Below the pieces are notes generated by a model, which saw nothing but the letters and a program-made list of their open reading frames with translations, had not been told where the DNA came from and did no database searches. Below, piece by piece: positions 7,646-15,026 of a stretch of DNA of 64,000 nucleotides. Numbering within the stretch: the first letter of the stretch is position 1; each line of letters starts with the position of its first letter. Source of the stretch: Bacillus_AB infantis_C (lineage in GTDB: Bacteria > Bacillota > Bacilli > Bacillales > Cytobacillaceae). The translations under genes were made by a program, and so were the position numbers. The stretch is taken from positions 124,001 through 188,000 of the forward strand of contig NZ_JBNILH010000007.1 of NCBI RefSeq assembly GCF_050107595.1, written 5' to 3'.

Positions 7646-8128
7646 CTATATCTCCCGAAGCTCCTCTGCCCGCTTCCGCATCTCTCTGTATGTCTCCTCA
7701 TTCTGAAAATCCGCAAGCTCCAGGCCCAGGCTTTCAACCGCATAGTAAAGATGCTCCAGCCAGTCATGGTCCCCGCATATGATTGCTTCATCGCATTCCC
7801 TTTCAATGTAAGGAGAGCTGATTTCTTTTCCTAAGTCCCTGAAAATCTCAATCGACTCCTGGGCACCGGGCCAGTTCCTGTCCTGAAGGAGACCTGCAAG
7901 CCGCGGCAGCGCTTTTTTATTTTTCGGATAGCCTATTTTCTTAATGACTGCTACTCCATTTTCCCAGCAGGCTTTGCCATACTTTGGGATAATCATGCCG
8001 ACTTTGTCTGCGGGGAGCTGTAATAAGATATCAGCCGCTTCTTTTTGTGTTTCTTCAGGAAGATGCCAGTTCAGATTATAAACATGATAGATGATTTCCT
8101 CATCCTCCATGTGGATATATTCACTCAT
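7646..8128 (-). CDS. DUF5071-like protein
   Basis: 160 residues from ATG 8128 (MSEYIHMED), which has GAGGTG seven bases upstream; the longer frame starting at GTG 8146 lacks a site. The stretch NKKALPRLAGLLQDRNWPGA followed by IEIFRDLG is the signature I associate with DUF5071, a small helical-repeat domain of unknown function found in stand-alone bacterial proteins. Cytosolic, acidic, no signal peptide. It lies downstream of ggt with the ggt terminator between, so it is probably a separate transcription unit. Confidence 0.6.
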   Translation of the reverse strand: MSEYIHMEDEEIIYHVYNLNWHLPEETQKEAADILLQLPADKVGMIIPKYGKACWENGVAVIKKIGYPKNKKALPRLAGLLQDRNWPGAQESIEIFRDLGKEISSPYIERECDEAIICGDHDWLEHLYYAVESLGLELADFQNEETYREMRKRAEELREI

Positions 8129-8162
8129 AAAAATCACCTCGACCACTATTTTACCAGAAAAA

Positions 8163-8183
8163 GGCTGCGGAATTTCCGCAGCC
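8163..8183 (-). terminator. Terminator of ggt
   Basis: GGCTGCGGAA/TTCCGCAGCC, a perfect 10-bp stem with a single-base loop between ggt and the DUF5071-like gene, flanked by A and T runs. Confidence 0.85.
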
Positions 8184-8192
8184 CTTTAGTAT

Positions 8193-9968
8193 CTAATGCT
8201 TCTTCTTGCCTTTTCCTTTCAGGTCAACACCAATGGCCGCTCCGCTCCTGCTGGAGTCAGCAACCCCCTTGAATAACCCTTCTTTGTGATCAATCAGGAT
8301 GCTTTGAACATTGCCTATCGTTTCTGGTTTCTCTCCAAATCGATGGCCCATTTCCTTCAGCCTCTGCAGGGCTGATAAAGGTACCCCTTCTTCAAACCGG
8401 TAGGACGATGGGTTATTCGTATAGATCCTCGGTTCCTCAACTGCTGCTTTCAGTTCCATATCGTACTCTATTGTATTAATGATTGTTTGCAGAACAGAGG
8501 TTATAATGGTCGGACCTCCCGGCGATCCCACTGTCAGTACCGGCTTTTCATTTTTAAAAACGATTGTCGGAGTCATGCTGCTGAGCGGGCGCTTATTAGG
8601 CTGGACCTCATTTGCCCCTCCAGGCACAGCATCAAAATCAGTCAGTTCGTTATTCAGCATCACGCCAAATCCCGGCACCATGATGCCTGTCCCAAAGACC
8701 TGTTCAATAGTCGTTGTATAGGAAACCACATTCCCCCACCGGTCAGCTACTGTAAAATGGGTGGTTTCCCCATACTGTCTGTCTGCAGGCTGAGCTGCTG
8801 CACTGTAATCGGGCTTCCCGCTTTCATACTTCCATGGGTCGCCTGCTTCAGGTTCTGTATTCATCCTATCAAGCGATATTAACTGCTGCCGTTCTTTAAT
8901 ATAGTTATTATCAAGAAGGCCTTTAACTGGGACTTCTACAAATTCAGGATCACCCGCATAAGCGGCCCGGTCTGCATAGGCAAGATGCATGGCTTCTGAC
9001 ATGAGGTGATATTTTTCCCAGGAGCGGACTGGATATTGGGAAAGGTCGAAGCCGTCCAGTATTTTGAGCATTTGCAGGAGGAAGACACCACCTGAGCTTG
9101 GGGGAGGCATGCTGGCAATCTGATAGCCTTGATATTCTCCCCAAACAGGCTTATCAATTGTGGCTTCATACTTTTCCAGGTCTTCCTTCACCATTGAACC
9201 GCCGAAATCCTGGACCTCCTTGGCAAGTGCGTCCCCAATCGGCCCTTCATAAAGCGCCTGGCTTCCATCTTTCCTAATTAGCTTAAACGCTTTGGCAAGA
9301 TCCTTCTGGATCAGTATGTCGCCTTCTTCCAGCGGCTCGCCTCCTGGGAGAAACACTTCAGCAGCTGCTGACCGGGACAGCTTTTCTTTATTATCTTCTA
9401 TTGCCGCTGCCAGTACCGGATCGATTGGAAAACCTTTATCAGCCAGTTTAATAGAAGGCTGGATTAATCTTTTCATTGGGATTGTTCCCCACATATCCAG
9501 TGCTTTTTCAAGGCCTTTTAAAGTTCCCGGTACACCGACTGCCGTTCCGCCGGCAGATCGTTCCGCAAAAGGAATCGGCTTTCCATTTCCATCGAGGAAC
9601 ATATCCGGCTTTGCTCCGGCTGGGGCGCGCTCACGGCTGTTGATGATGGTTGTTTCTTTCGTTTTTCCATCATACACCATCATAAATCCGCCGCCTCCGA
9701 TGCCTGACATCATTGGCTCTGTCACGTTAAGGGCAAACTGGATTGCCACAGCAGCATCAATGGCATTGCCGCCTTTCTTCAACACATCAGCCCCTATTTC
9801 TGAAGCAAGCGGATGGGCTGTAGAGACCATCCCATCCTCTCCCACGGCAACTTCACCATATTTTTCATAGGGGTCCTGCTTATGCTTTGCATCTGCAGCA
9901 GCAAGAGGAGCGAATACCAATAAAAAACTGGATAAATACACAAATAAAACACTGGCGGCTTTTTTCAT
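8193..9968 (-). CDS. ggt: Gamma-glutamyltransferase (glutathione hydrolase)
   Basis: 591 residues, secreted: an Lys-rich start followed by a hydrophobic segment (about 5-25, SVLFVYLSSFLLVFAPLAAA) with a likely signal peptidase site after AAADA. The precursor self-cleaves before the nucleophile Thr402 in GETTHFTVAD to give large and small subunits. Other family marks are NSRERAP (Arg binding the gamma-glutamyl carboxylate, about 113), PNKRPLSSMTPTIV and GSPGGPTI. It hydrolyses or transfers gamma-glutamyl groups from glutathione or poly-gamma-glutamate outside the cell. Full length for the family. Monocistronic, with its own terminator. Confidence 0.93.
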   Translation of the reverse strand: MKKAASVLFVYLSSFLLVFAPLAAADAKHKQDPYEKYGEVAVGEDGMVSTAHPLASEIGADVLKKGGNAIDAAVAIQFALNVTEPMMSGIGGGGFMMVYDGKTKETTIINSRERAPAGAKPDMFLDGNGKPIPFAERSAGGTAVGVPGTLKGLEKALDMWGTIPMKRLIQPSIKLADKGFPIDPVLAAAIEDNKEKLSRSAAAEVFLPGGEPLEEGDILIQKDLAKAFKLIRKDGSQALYEGPIGDALAKEVQDFGGSMVKEDLEKYEATIDKPVWGEYQGYQIASMPPPSSGGVFLLQMLKILDGFDLSQYPVRSWEKYHLMSEAMHLAYADRAAYAGDPEFVEVPVKGLLDNNYIKERQQLISLDRMNTEPEAGDPWKYESGKPDYSAAAQPADRQYGETTHFTVADRWGNVVSYTTTIEQVFGTGIMVPGFGVMLNNELTDFDAVPGGANEVQPNKRPLSSMTPTIVFKNEKPVLTVGSPGGPTIITSVLQTIINTIEYDMELKAAVEEPRIYTNNPSSYRFEEGVPLSALQRLKEMGHRFGEKPETIGNVQSILIDHKEGLFKGVADSSRSGAAIGVDLKGKGKKKH

Positions 9969-10109
9969 CTTATCCCTCCTAATGTTGGTTCATTTCTAAC
10001 TTAAAAGAAGGAAAGCTAAATTGGCAAATTTATAGCAGAAAATTAAGAATTTTAAATATATTTTACTATTAAAGTTAAGTATTAGTTAGGCCAAATTGCA
10101 TTGAAAATT

Positions 10110-10228
10110 TGAGAGTTACTAATATATTCCAAAAGTTGCTAATAAAATCGGATACTTGCTAATAAACAAAAAAAGCTGCTAATAAAATCCATTTCCTGCT
10201 AATAAAATGAAAAACTTGCTAATAAGCG
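10110..10228. repeat. Tandem array E, exact 20-bp period (GCTAATAA)
   Basis: The words ACTAATA/GCTAATAA recur at 10118, 10138, 10158, 10178, 10198 and 10218, exactly 20 bp apart, with eight to ten variable bases between. It lies in the 320-bp gap between the ggt start and the gene at 10289. The rest of that gap (9969-10109) is A/T rich and shows nothing else. Confidence 0.85.
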
Positions 10229-10264
10229 GCTCTCCCTCAATTCACCCGCCCCCTATACGCAAAA

Positions 10265-10286
10265 AAAGAGCCCCTTCAGGCTCTTT
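10265..10286 (-). terminator. Terminator of the gene at 10289-10630
   Basis: AAAGAGCC/GGCTCTTT 8-bp stem with a six-base loop and seven A upstream on the plus strand, that is, a U run on the minus-strand transcript. Confidence 0.8.
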
Positions 10287-10288
10287 CT

Positions 10289-10630
10289 TCAAGAAATAAA
10301 CAAAAACAGCTGTCTCTGCCCATCAGCATCCAGCCTATCAGTAAAATCCACCCACTTCATTCTGGTTCTCCGTTCTTCTACCAGCTTGTTAATCTCCCGC
10401 TCGATCATTTGCATTCTTTGATAGGTTTCCGTCACACTCAGGCTGAACTTTTCTGCTGCCTGCTTATGCGGAGAGTGCTTGACCAGGAGGCTCATGAACT
10501 GGTCGGAGGTTTCGGACTGCTGTGCAAGACGGTCCTCTATGTCAGTGACATATCTGTAAAGATCCCGGTCTTCATGGGGCAGCCCTGAGACAATTTCCCT
10601 GATCATAATATCGACGAGTCTTTCATTCAT
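10289..10630 (-). CDS. Conserved helical protein of unknown function
   Basis: 113 residues from ATG 10630 (MNERLVDIMI), preceded by GGGGTG at six bases. GTG 10639 is a possible longer start. Highly charged and helical: GLPHEDRDLYRYVTDIEDRL, then TYQRMQMIEREINKLVEERR, which could form a coiled coil or a helix-turn-helix. No membrane segment. I do not recognise a family. It follows rpsN2 in the same direction, 45 bp downstream, so it might be co-transcribed with the Zur-controlled gene. Confidence 0.55.
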   Translation of the reverse strand: MNERLVDIMIREIVSGLPHEDRDLYRYVTDIEDRLAQQSETSDQFMSLLVKHSPHKQAAEKFSLSVTETYQRMQMIEREINKLVEERRTRMKWVDFTDRLDADGQRQLFLFIS

Positions 10631-10675
10631 GCTTAACACCCCGCCATGTATAATTTGTTCCTTTAGTTTATCATA

Positions 10676-10945
10676 TTACCAGCTTGCTTTTTTGACTCCA
10701 GGGATTTGTCCTTTATGCGAGTATTCCCGGAAAGCAATCCGTGACATCTTGAATTTGCGCAGGTATCCGCGCGGACGGCCTGTCACCTCACACCGGTTTT
10801 TCAAGCGGGTCGGGGAAGAATCACGCGGCAGCCTTCTCAGTGCCTCATAATCCCCCTTCTCCTTCAGTTCCCTGCGGATCTCAGCATATTTTGCGACCAT
10901 TTCCTGGCGCTTTTTCTCTTTTGCTACTTTTGATTTTTTAGCCAT
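10676..10945 (-). CDS. rpsN: Ribosomal protein S14, zinc-independent paralogue
   Basis: 89 residues from ATG 10945 (MAKKSKVAKEKK) with GGAGG upstream. It is the long, zinc-free form of S14 (as B. subtilis YhzA/RpsN2): the typical CRNCGRPHGV-type Cys ribbon is missing and the C-terminal block reads NRCEVTGRPRGYLRKFKMSR. Family knowledge: this form replaces the zinc-binding S14 in the 30S subunit during zinc starvation and is repressed by Zur when zinc is plentiful. Two Zur boxes directly upstream support this here. Confidence 0.93.
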   Translation of the reverse strand: MAKKSKVAKEKKRQEMVAKYAEIRRELKEKGDYEALRRLPRDSSPTRLKNRCEVTGRPRGYLRKFKMSRIAFREYSHKGQIPGVKKASW

Positions 10946-10970
10946 TTTTATAAGACCTCCATGATTTAAT

Positions 10971-10985
10971 TCGTAATTATTACGA
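10971..10985 (-). promoter_or_regulatory. Zur box 1
   Basis: TCGTAATTATTACGA is a perfect 7-1-7 palindrome and matches the Bacillus Zur consensus TCGTAATnATTACGA. It lies 26 bp before the S14 start. Confidence 0.88.
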
Positions 10986-11034
10986 TTTATCAAATATAAA
11001 ATAAAGACAGAACAGCCAGATCGTAAAAAATAAA

Positions 11035-11049
11035 TCGTAACCATTACTA
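11035..11049 (-). promoter_or_regulatory. Zur box 2
   Basis: TCGTAACCATTACTA, a near-perfect second copy 64 bp upstream of box 1 (six of seven arm pairs apart from the end bases). Two spaced boxes suggest graded or cooperative Zur binding. Confidence 0.65.
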
Positions 11050-11117
11050 TCTACAACAAAACTTATAGTATCATATATCAGCCTTTCGTGTAAACCCGCC
11101 TGCCCGGAAACATAAAA

Positions 11118-11138
11118 GAAGCTGCCAAAAGACAGCTC
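11118..11138 (-). terminator. Probable terminator of the tct operon
   Basis: AGCTGCC/GACAGCT arms (one mismatch) around AAAA, followed on the minus strand by TTCTTTTATG. It lies just past the tctA stop. Confidence 0.5.
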
Positions 11139-11147
11139 CCCTCCTCA

Positions 11148-12656
11148 CTATGCAGCATGTGATCCTTTAGACGAACCAGACTTCTTTTTTCTCCTGAAAA
11201 GCGGCACAATCATAACAAGAACAGCGATGATCATGAGCGTCAGGCCGATCGGGCGATCCAAAAGGATGGCCAGGCTGCCGTCAGAGATAGTCAGTGTCTG
11301 CCTCAAGGCCTGCTCCATCATCCCGCCGAGGATAAAGGCGAGGATAAAAGGTGCCGCCGGGAAAGAAAAGATCCTCATAAGAAACCCAATAACGCCGAAA
11401 ATCAGAAGAAGGTACAAATCAAACGTGTTAAAGCTTAAGGCGTAGACGCCGACCATACTGAAAGTTATGACTAGCGAAATCAGCATGGGCCTTGGAATCG
11501 TGAGCACCTTAGCTATATAAGGGACAAGGGGCAGATTCAAAATCAAAAGAAACACATTGCCGATATACATGCTGGCGATGATGCCCCAGAATACATCGGG
11601 ATGATCCTGCACCAGCAGCGGGCCCGGCTGGATGCCCAGCACCAGGAAGGCCCCCAGAAGGACAGCTGTTGTACCGGACCCCGGAATCCCCAGGCTCAGG
11701 AGCGGAACGAAGGCCCCTCCGGTTGCTGCATTATTGGCGGTTTCCGGCGCGGTGAGTCCCCTGATGGAGCCTTTCCCGAATTCTTCGGGCTTTTTCGCCA
11801 GCTTTTTTTCACTGATATAGCCGATGAAGGAGGCGATGGTCGCCCCTGCTCCTGGAAGGACGCCAAGGATGAACCCCAGCACCGATTGGCGGGCCATCGG
11901 TCCCTTCATCTCCCGGAAATCTTCCCTGGTGATTTTCAGGCTGCCGATATTCTCATTTTCCGATGATGAAGTATTCTTCCGATTAAATATCAATGTACAA
12001 ACTTCTGCCAGGGCAAAAAGCCCAAGAGCGATGATAAGGAAATCGATGCCTTCCAGCAGATAGGCGTTGTCAAAGGTGAAACGGGCTGTGCCTGTCTGCC
12101 CGTCGATTCCAATGGTCACGACAATGACTCCAAGAGTGGCTGAGATAAATGCCTTTAAGGTGGACCCTTCCGACAAGCTGGAAATGGCCGTCAATCCCAA
12201 AAGCATTAAAGCAAAGTATTCGACGGGGCCAAATGAAACAGCAACCGAGGATAGCAGCGGGGAAAACAGCATTAATAAAACAACACTGACAGTTCCTCCA
12301 AAGAAAGAGGCGATGGCTGCTATGGCCAGTGCCTTTCCCGCCTTCCCCTGCTGGGCCATCGGATAGCCATCGAATGCGGTAGCAACCGTCCCAGATACCC
12401 CGGGTGCATTCAGCAGGATGGATGAAGACGATCCGCCGAAGATCGCTCCATAATAGACTCCGGCCATCATCATTAACGCAATGGCAGGGTCCATATTGTA
12501 TGTCACCGGGATCATGATGGCAATCGCACTGATGGGGCCGAGGCCCGGCATCATACCGATGAATGTACCGATAAAAACACCGAGGAATACAAATAAGATC
12601 CCCTGCAGGCTCAGTGCAACCTGAAACCCTGATAATAATCCTTCAAACGAGCCCAT
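11148..12656 (-). CDS. tctA: Tripartite tricarboxylate transporter, large membrane subunit TctA
   Basis: 502 residues and about 11-12 membrane helices. Family marks are FIGMMPGLGPISAIAIMIPV near the N-terminus, VYYGAIFGGSSSSILLNAPG, and GLTAPETANNAATGGAFVPL followed by LGIPGSGTTAVLLGAF. TctA is the ion-coupled transport channel, energised by sodium or protons. It is the last gene of tctC-tctB-tctA (13 bp after tctB). The substrate is a di- or tricarboxylate such as citrate, judged from the upstream CitST-like sensor rather than from the permease itself. Confidence 0.92.
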   Translation of the reverse strand: MGSFEGLLSGFQVALSLQGILFVFLGVFIGTFIGMMPGLGPISAIAIMIPVTYNMDPAIALMMMAGVYYGAIFGGSSSSILLNAPGVSGTVATAFDGYPMAQQGKAGKALAIAAIASFFGGTVSVVLLMLFSPLLSSVAVSFGPVEYFALMLLGLTAISSLSEGSTLKAFISATLGVIVVTIGIDGQTGTARFTFDNAYLLEGIDFLIIALGLFALAEVCTLIFNRKNTSSSENENIGSLKITREDFREMKGPMARQSVLGFILGVLPGAGATIASFIGYISEKKLAKKPEEFGKGSIRGLTAPETANNAATGGAFVPLLSLGIPGSGTTAVLLGAFLVLGIQPGPLLVQDHPDVFWGIIASMYIGNVFLLILNLPLVPYIAKVLTIPRPMLISLVITFSMVGVYALSFNTFDLYLLLIFGVIGFLMRIFSFPAAPFILAFILGGMMEQALRQTLTISDGSLAILLDRPIGLTLMIIAVLVMIVPLFRRKKKSGSSKGSHAA

Positions 12657-12668
12657 AAGATTCCTCCT

Positions 12669-13127
12669 TTAAAATGGCAGAATGCCTGCCGGCAGTGAGA
12701 TTTGCAGTAAATAATTGAACAGCATGTAAATGGACAGCGAAAAGACGACCGAGACAATTGCATTTGTCCATTTTTTCTTATAGCCTAAATACCAGGTTGT
12801 GATAAAAATGAAAAGAGCCGTCATGATCACAAACCCGATCATTTCAAAAAAGAAAATATAGACCAAAATAAATGCGCAGACTGTAAGCAGTGTCGTGGCT
12901 TCGCCTTCCGGTATCTTCCGTTTTTTCTTTTCTTCTTCCGTCTCGGACTTTTTAGAAAAAAACAGCAGTACAGATAGCAGGAGAAGCAGAAAGCCGAGAG
13001 CTTCCGGCACAAAGTCTGCATCTATTGCTGCATAAGGATATTCTGGCAGCCTGAAGCTTAAAATAAGGTAAAACAGTGCAAAACCTATTAATACAAGGCC
13101 AATTTTCCGATTGATTGGCTTCAGCAT
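12669..13127 (-). CDS. tctB: Tripartite tricarboxylate transporter, small membrane subunit TctB
   Basis: 152 residues and four predicted helices: IGLVLIGFALFYLILSF, the FVPEALGFLLLLLSVLLFF segment, LLTVCAFILVYIFFFEMIGF and a C-terminal pair. A charged cytoplasmic loop (KKSETEEEKKKRK) lies in the middle. This layout and size match TctB, the accessory subunit that pairs with TctA. It lies between tctC (15 bp) and tctA (12 bp) in one operon. TctB is poorly conserved, so context carries much of the call. Confidence 0.85.
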   Translation of the reverse strand: MLKPINRKIGLVLIGFALFYLILSFRLPEYPYAAIDADFVPEALGFLLLLLSVLLFFSKKSETEEEKKKRKIPEGEATTLLTVCAFILVYIFFFEMIGFVIMTALFIFITTWYLGYKKKWTNAIVSVVFSLSIYMLFNYLLQISLPAGILPF

Positions 13128-13142
13128 GTATGATTCCCCCTT

Positions 13143-14147
13143 TTATCTGATCAGCTTCAGCTCATCAAGCAGTTTATACATTTCATCGTTTTCCTTCTTT
13201 AGAAACTCCTTGTATTCGCCGCTGTCCATATAGAGCTCATTCCAGCCATATTTCTCGCGGATCTTTTTCCACTCCGGCGAATCATTCAGCTCTTTTAGCC
13301 TTTCTTCATAATACTGAATTTGCTTTTCATCCATATTAGGAGGCCCAAAGAATCCCCTCCAGTTCACAAAGGTTTCATTGATGCCCTGCTCTATGGCTGT
13401 TGGGAAATCCTCGAGTGTATCACCCTTCAGTCTTTCCGGAGAGCTTACTCCAAGTACTTTGATTTTTCCGGCTCTCACCTGCTCGATTGTTTCTGAAGTA
13501 CCGGCAGAATAAACGTCGACACTTCCGTTGAGGAGCTGTGTTAAGGCTCCGCCATCCTGGTCTGAAACATATTTGATTTTTGTCACATCCACACCAGCGG
13601 CTTTAGCAATCTTGATAAATTGGATATGGTCCATGCTTCCCGGAGATGAAACGCCAACAACCGAGATTTTGGAAGGATCTTTTTTCATATCATCAAACAA
13701 ATCATTCAGGTCATCCCATTTTGCATCGGCCCTGACAGCAAAGGCTGCATAGTCGGCAATCAGATTGGACAGCGGGGTAAAGTCGTCTACTCCGTATTTT
13801 GACTGCCCATTAAGTGGTACAAGAATAATAGGCGGAGACGAGACAAATATATTATGAGGGTTGCCTTCCTTTTTCATCATATACGCCCAGCCGACGGCTC
13901 CGCCTCCGCCCGGTTTATTGATGACAGGCATCCTTTGATCAACAAGCCCGTCCTTTTCTAGCGTCTGGGCAACCATGCGGGCTGTGGTATCCCAGCCTCC
14001 GCCGGCTCCAGCCGTAGCCACCACTTCGATCGGCTTGCTTGGCATCCATTTGCCATCCTTATAAATGCCTGCAGCTTCCTTGCTCGAGCAGGCTGACATC
14101 ATCACCATGCAGAGCAGCAGTGCTGCTGCCAGAATCATTTTTTTCAT
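13143..14147 (-). CDS. tctC: Tripartite tricarboxylate transporter substrate-binding lipoprotein TctC
   Basis: About 334 residues. Start is ATG 14147, or TTG 14150 with AAAGGAG seven bases away; longer upstream starts lack a site. Signal peptide MKKMILAAALLLCMVMMSAC ends at a lipobox, with Cys20 lipidated. The mature part has the Bug-family pattern: KPIEVVATAGAGGGWDTTAR for the carboxylate-binding loop, NKPGGGGAVGW, and LNGSVDVYSAGTSE. It captures the carboxylate outside the membrane and delivers it to TctA/B. First gene of the operon, with a cre site just upstream. Confidence 0.92.
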   Translation of the reverse strand: MKKMILAAALLLCMVMMSACSSKEAAGIYKDGKWMPSKPIEVVATAGAGGGWDTTARMVAQTLEKDGLVDQRMPVINKPGGGGAVGWAYMMKKEGNPHNIFVSSPPIILVPLNGQSKYGVDDFTPLSNLIADYAAFAVRADAKWDDLNDLFDDMKKDPSKISVVGVSSPGSMDHIQFIKIAKAAGVDVTKIKYVSDQDGGALTQLLNGSVDVYSAGTSETIEQVRAGKIKVLGVSSPERLKGDTLEDFPTAIEQGINETFVNWRGFFGPPNMDEKQIQYYEERLKELNDSPEWKKIREKYGWNELYMDSGEYKEFLKKENDEMYKLLDELKLIR

Positions 14148-14171
14148 CAAACTTATGCTCCTTTCCATGGG

Positions 14172-14185
14172 TGAAAACGTTTTCT
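14172..14185. promoter_or_regulatory. cre site (CcpA box) upstream of tctC
   Basis: TGAAAACGTTTTCT is a near-perfect match to the catabolite-responsive element (TGnAAnCGnTnnCA), 22-35 bp before the tctC start, where CcpA binding would block transcription when preferred sugars are present. Confidence 0.75.
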
Positions 14186-14298
14186 TTTTTGTTATTGTAA
14201 AAAAATCAGAAAAGTTTGTATCTATTAAACAAGTATTGAGCGTTAAGAACTTTGCGGGCTTTTTGTTCATTTTGTTCACGGGGTTGAGAACACAAAAA

Positions 14299-14333
14299 AG
14301 CTGCACCCTCATCAGCTAACATGGGGTGCAGCT
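14299..14333 (-). terminator. Terminator of the two-component operon
   Basis: AGCTGCACCC/GGGTGCAGCT 10-bp stem followed on the minus strand by a run of six T. It separates the regulator gene from tctC, so the transporter has its own promoter. Confidence 0.85.
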
Positions 14334-14348
14334 ATTATAAACTATAGA

Positions 14349-15026
14349 CTATAATCGATAATATTTTCTCTCGGGCCTTCCGACAATTCCATATTCCAGC
14401 TCAGCTTTTGCTTCATCGGAGGCTACCAGGTATTCCAGGTATCTGCGGGCAGTCGTCCTTGAAGCGCCCATTTCCTTTCCAAGTTCTTCTGCATTAACGC
14501 CTTGCTTCATACCGTCCAGGATTTCTTTCACTTTTTTTAAAGTGAGTGAATCGATTCCTTTAGGCATCTTTTCGGAAGCTATTACTGCCGCTGAACTGCT
14601 GCTTAAATAATGATCGATTGCTTCTTGCGTCAGTTCACTTTCCCGGCATTCGAGTAAATCTCTTTTTTTGTTCACTTTGCGGATTGCTTCCGTGAAACGT
14701 TCAAAGGTTACCGGCTTGATCATATAATCGATCACTCCGTATCTCAAGGACTCCTCTACCATCTGTTTTTCATTGGATGCGGTAATCATGATCACTTCAA
14801 GATTGGGAAAGCATTGTCTTATTTTAGGCAGAAGGCTGCTTCCAAGCTCGTCCGGCATATAGATATCCATAATCAGCAGATCTGCTTCCTTTTCCTCGAG
14901 CAGTTCCAGTGCTTCTGCAGCATTCAATGCTTTTCCAATACACTCGATGCCGTATAATTTTTCTATGAATTGCTCATGGATGGCAGCCACCCGGTAATCA
15001 TCTTCTGCTATAATCGCTTTGATCAT
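14349..15026 (-). CDS. CitB/DcuR-family response regulator
   Basis: 225 residues. Receiver domain at 1-120 with acidic pocket AEDD, phospho-acceptor Asp54 in LLIMDIYMPDE, Thr in MITAS and Lys in MIKPV. The C-terminal part (about 155-225) is a winged helix: GIDSLTLKKVKEILDG then EMGASRTTARRYLEYL, as in CitT and DcuR. Its start overlaps the kinase stop by 4 bp. It probably activates the tctCBA operon that follows its terminator, as CitT activates citM in B. subtilis. The target is inferred from position. Confidence 0.88.
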   Translation of the reverse strand: MIKAIIAEDDYRVAAIHEQFIEKLYGIECIGKALNAAEALELLEEKEADLLIMDIYMPDELGSSLLPKIRQCFPNLEVIMITASNEKQMVEESLRYGVIDYMIKPVTFERFTEAIRKVNKKRDLLECRESELTQEAIDHYLSSSSAAVIASEKMPKGIDSLTLKKVKEILDGMKQGVNAEELGKEMGASRTTARRYLEYLVASDEAKAELEYGIVGRPERKYYRL

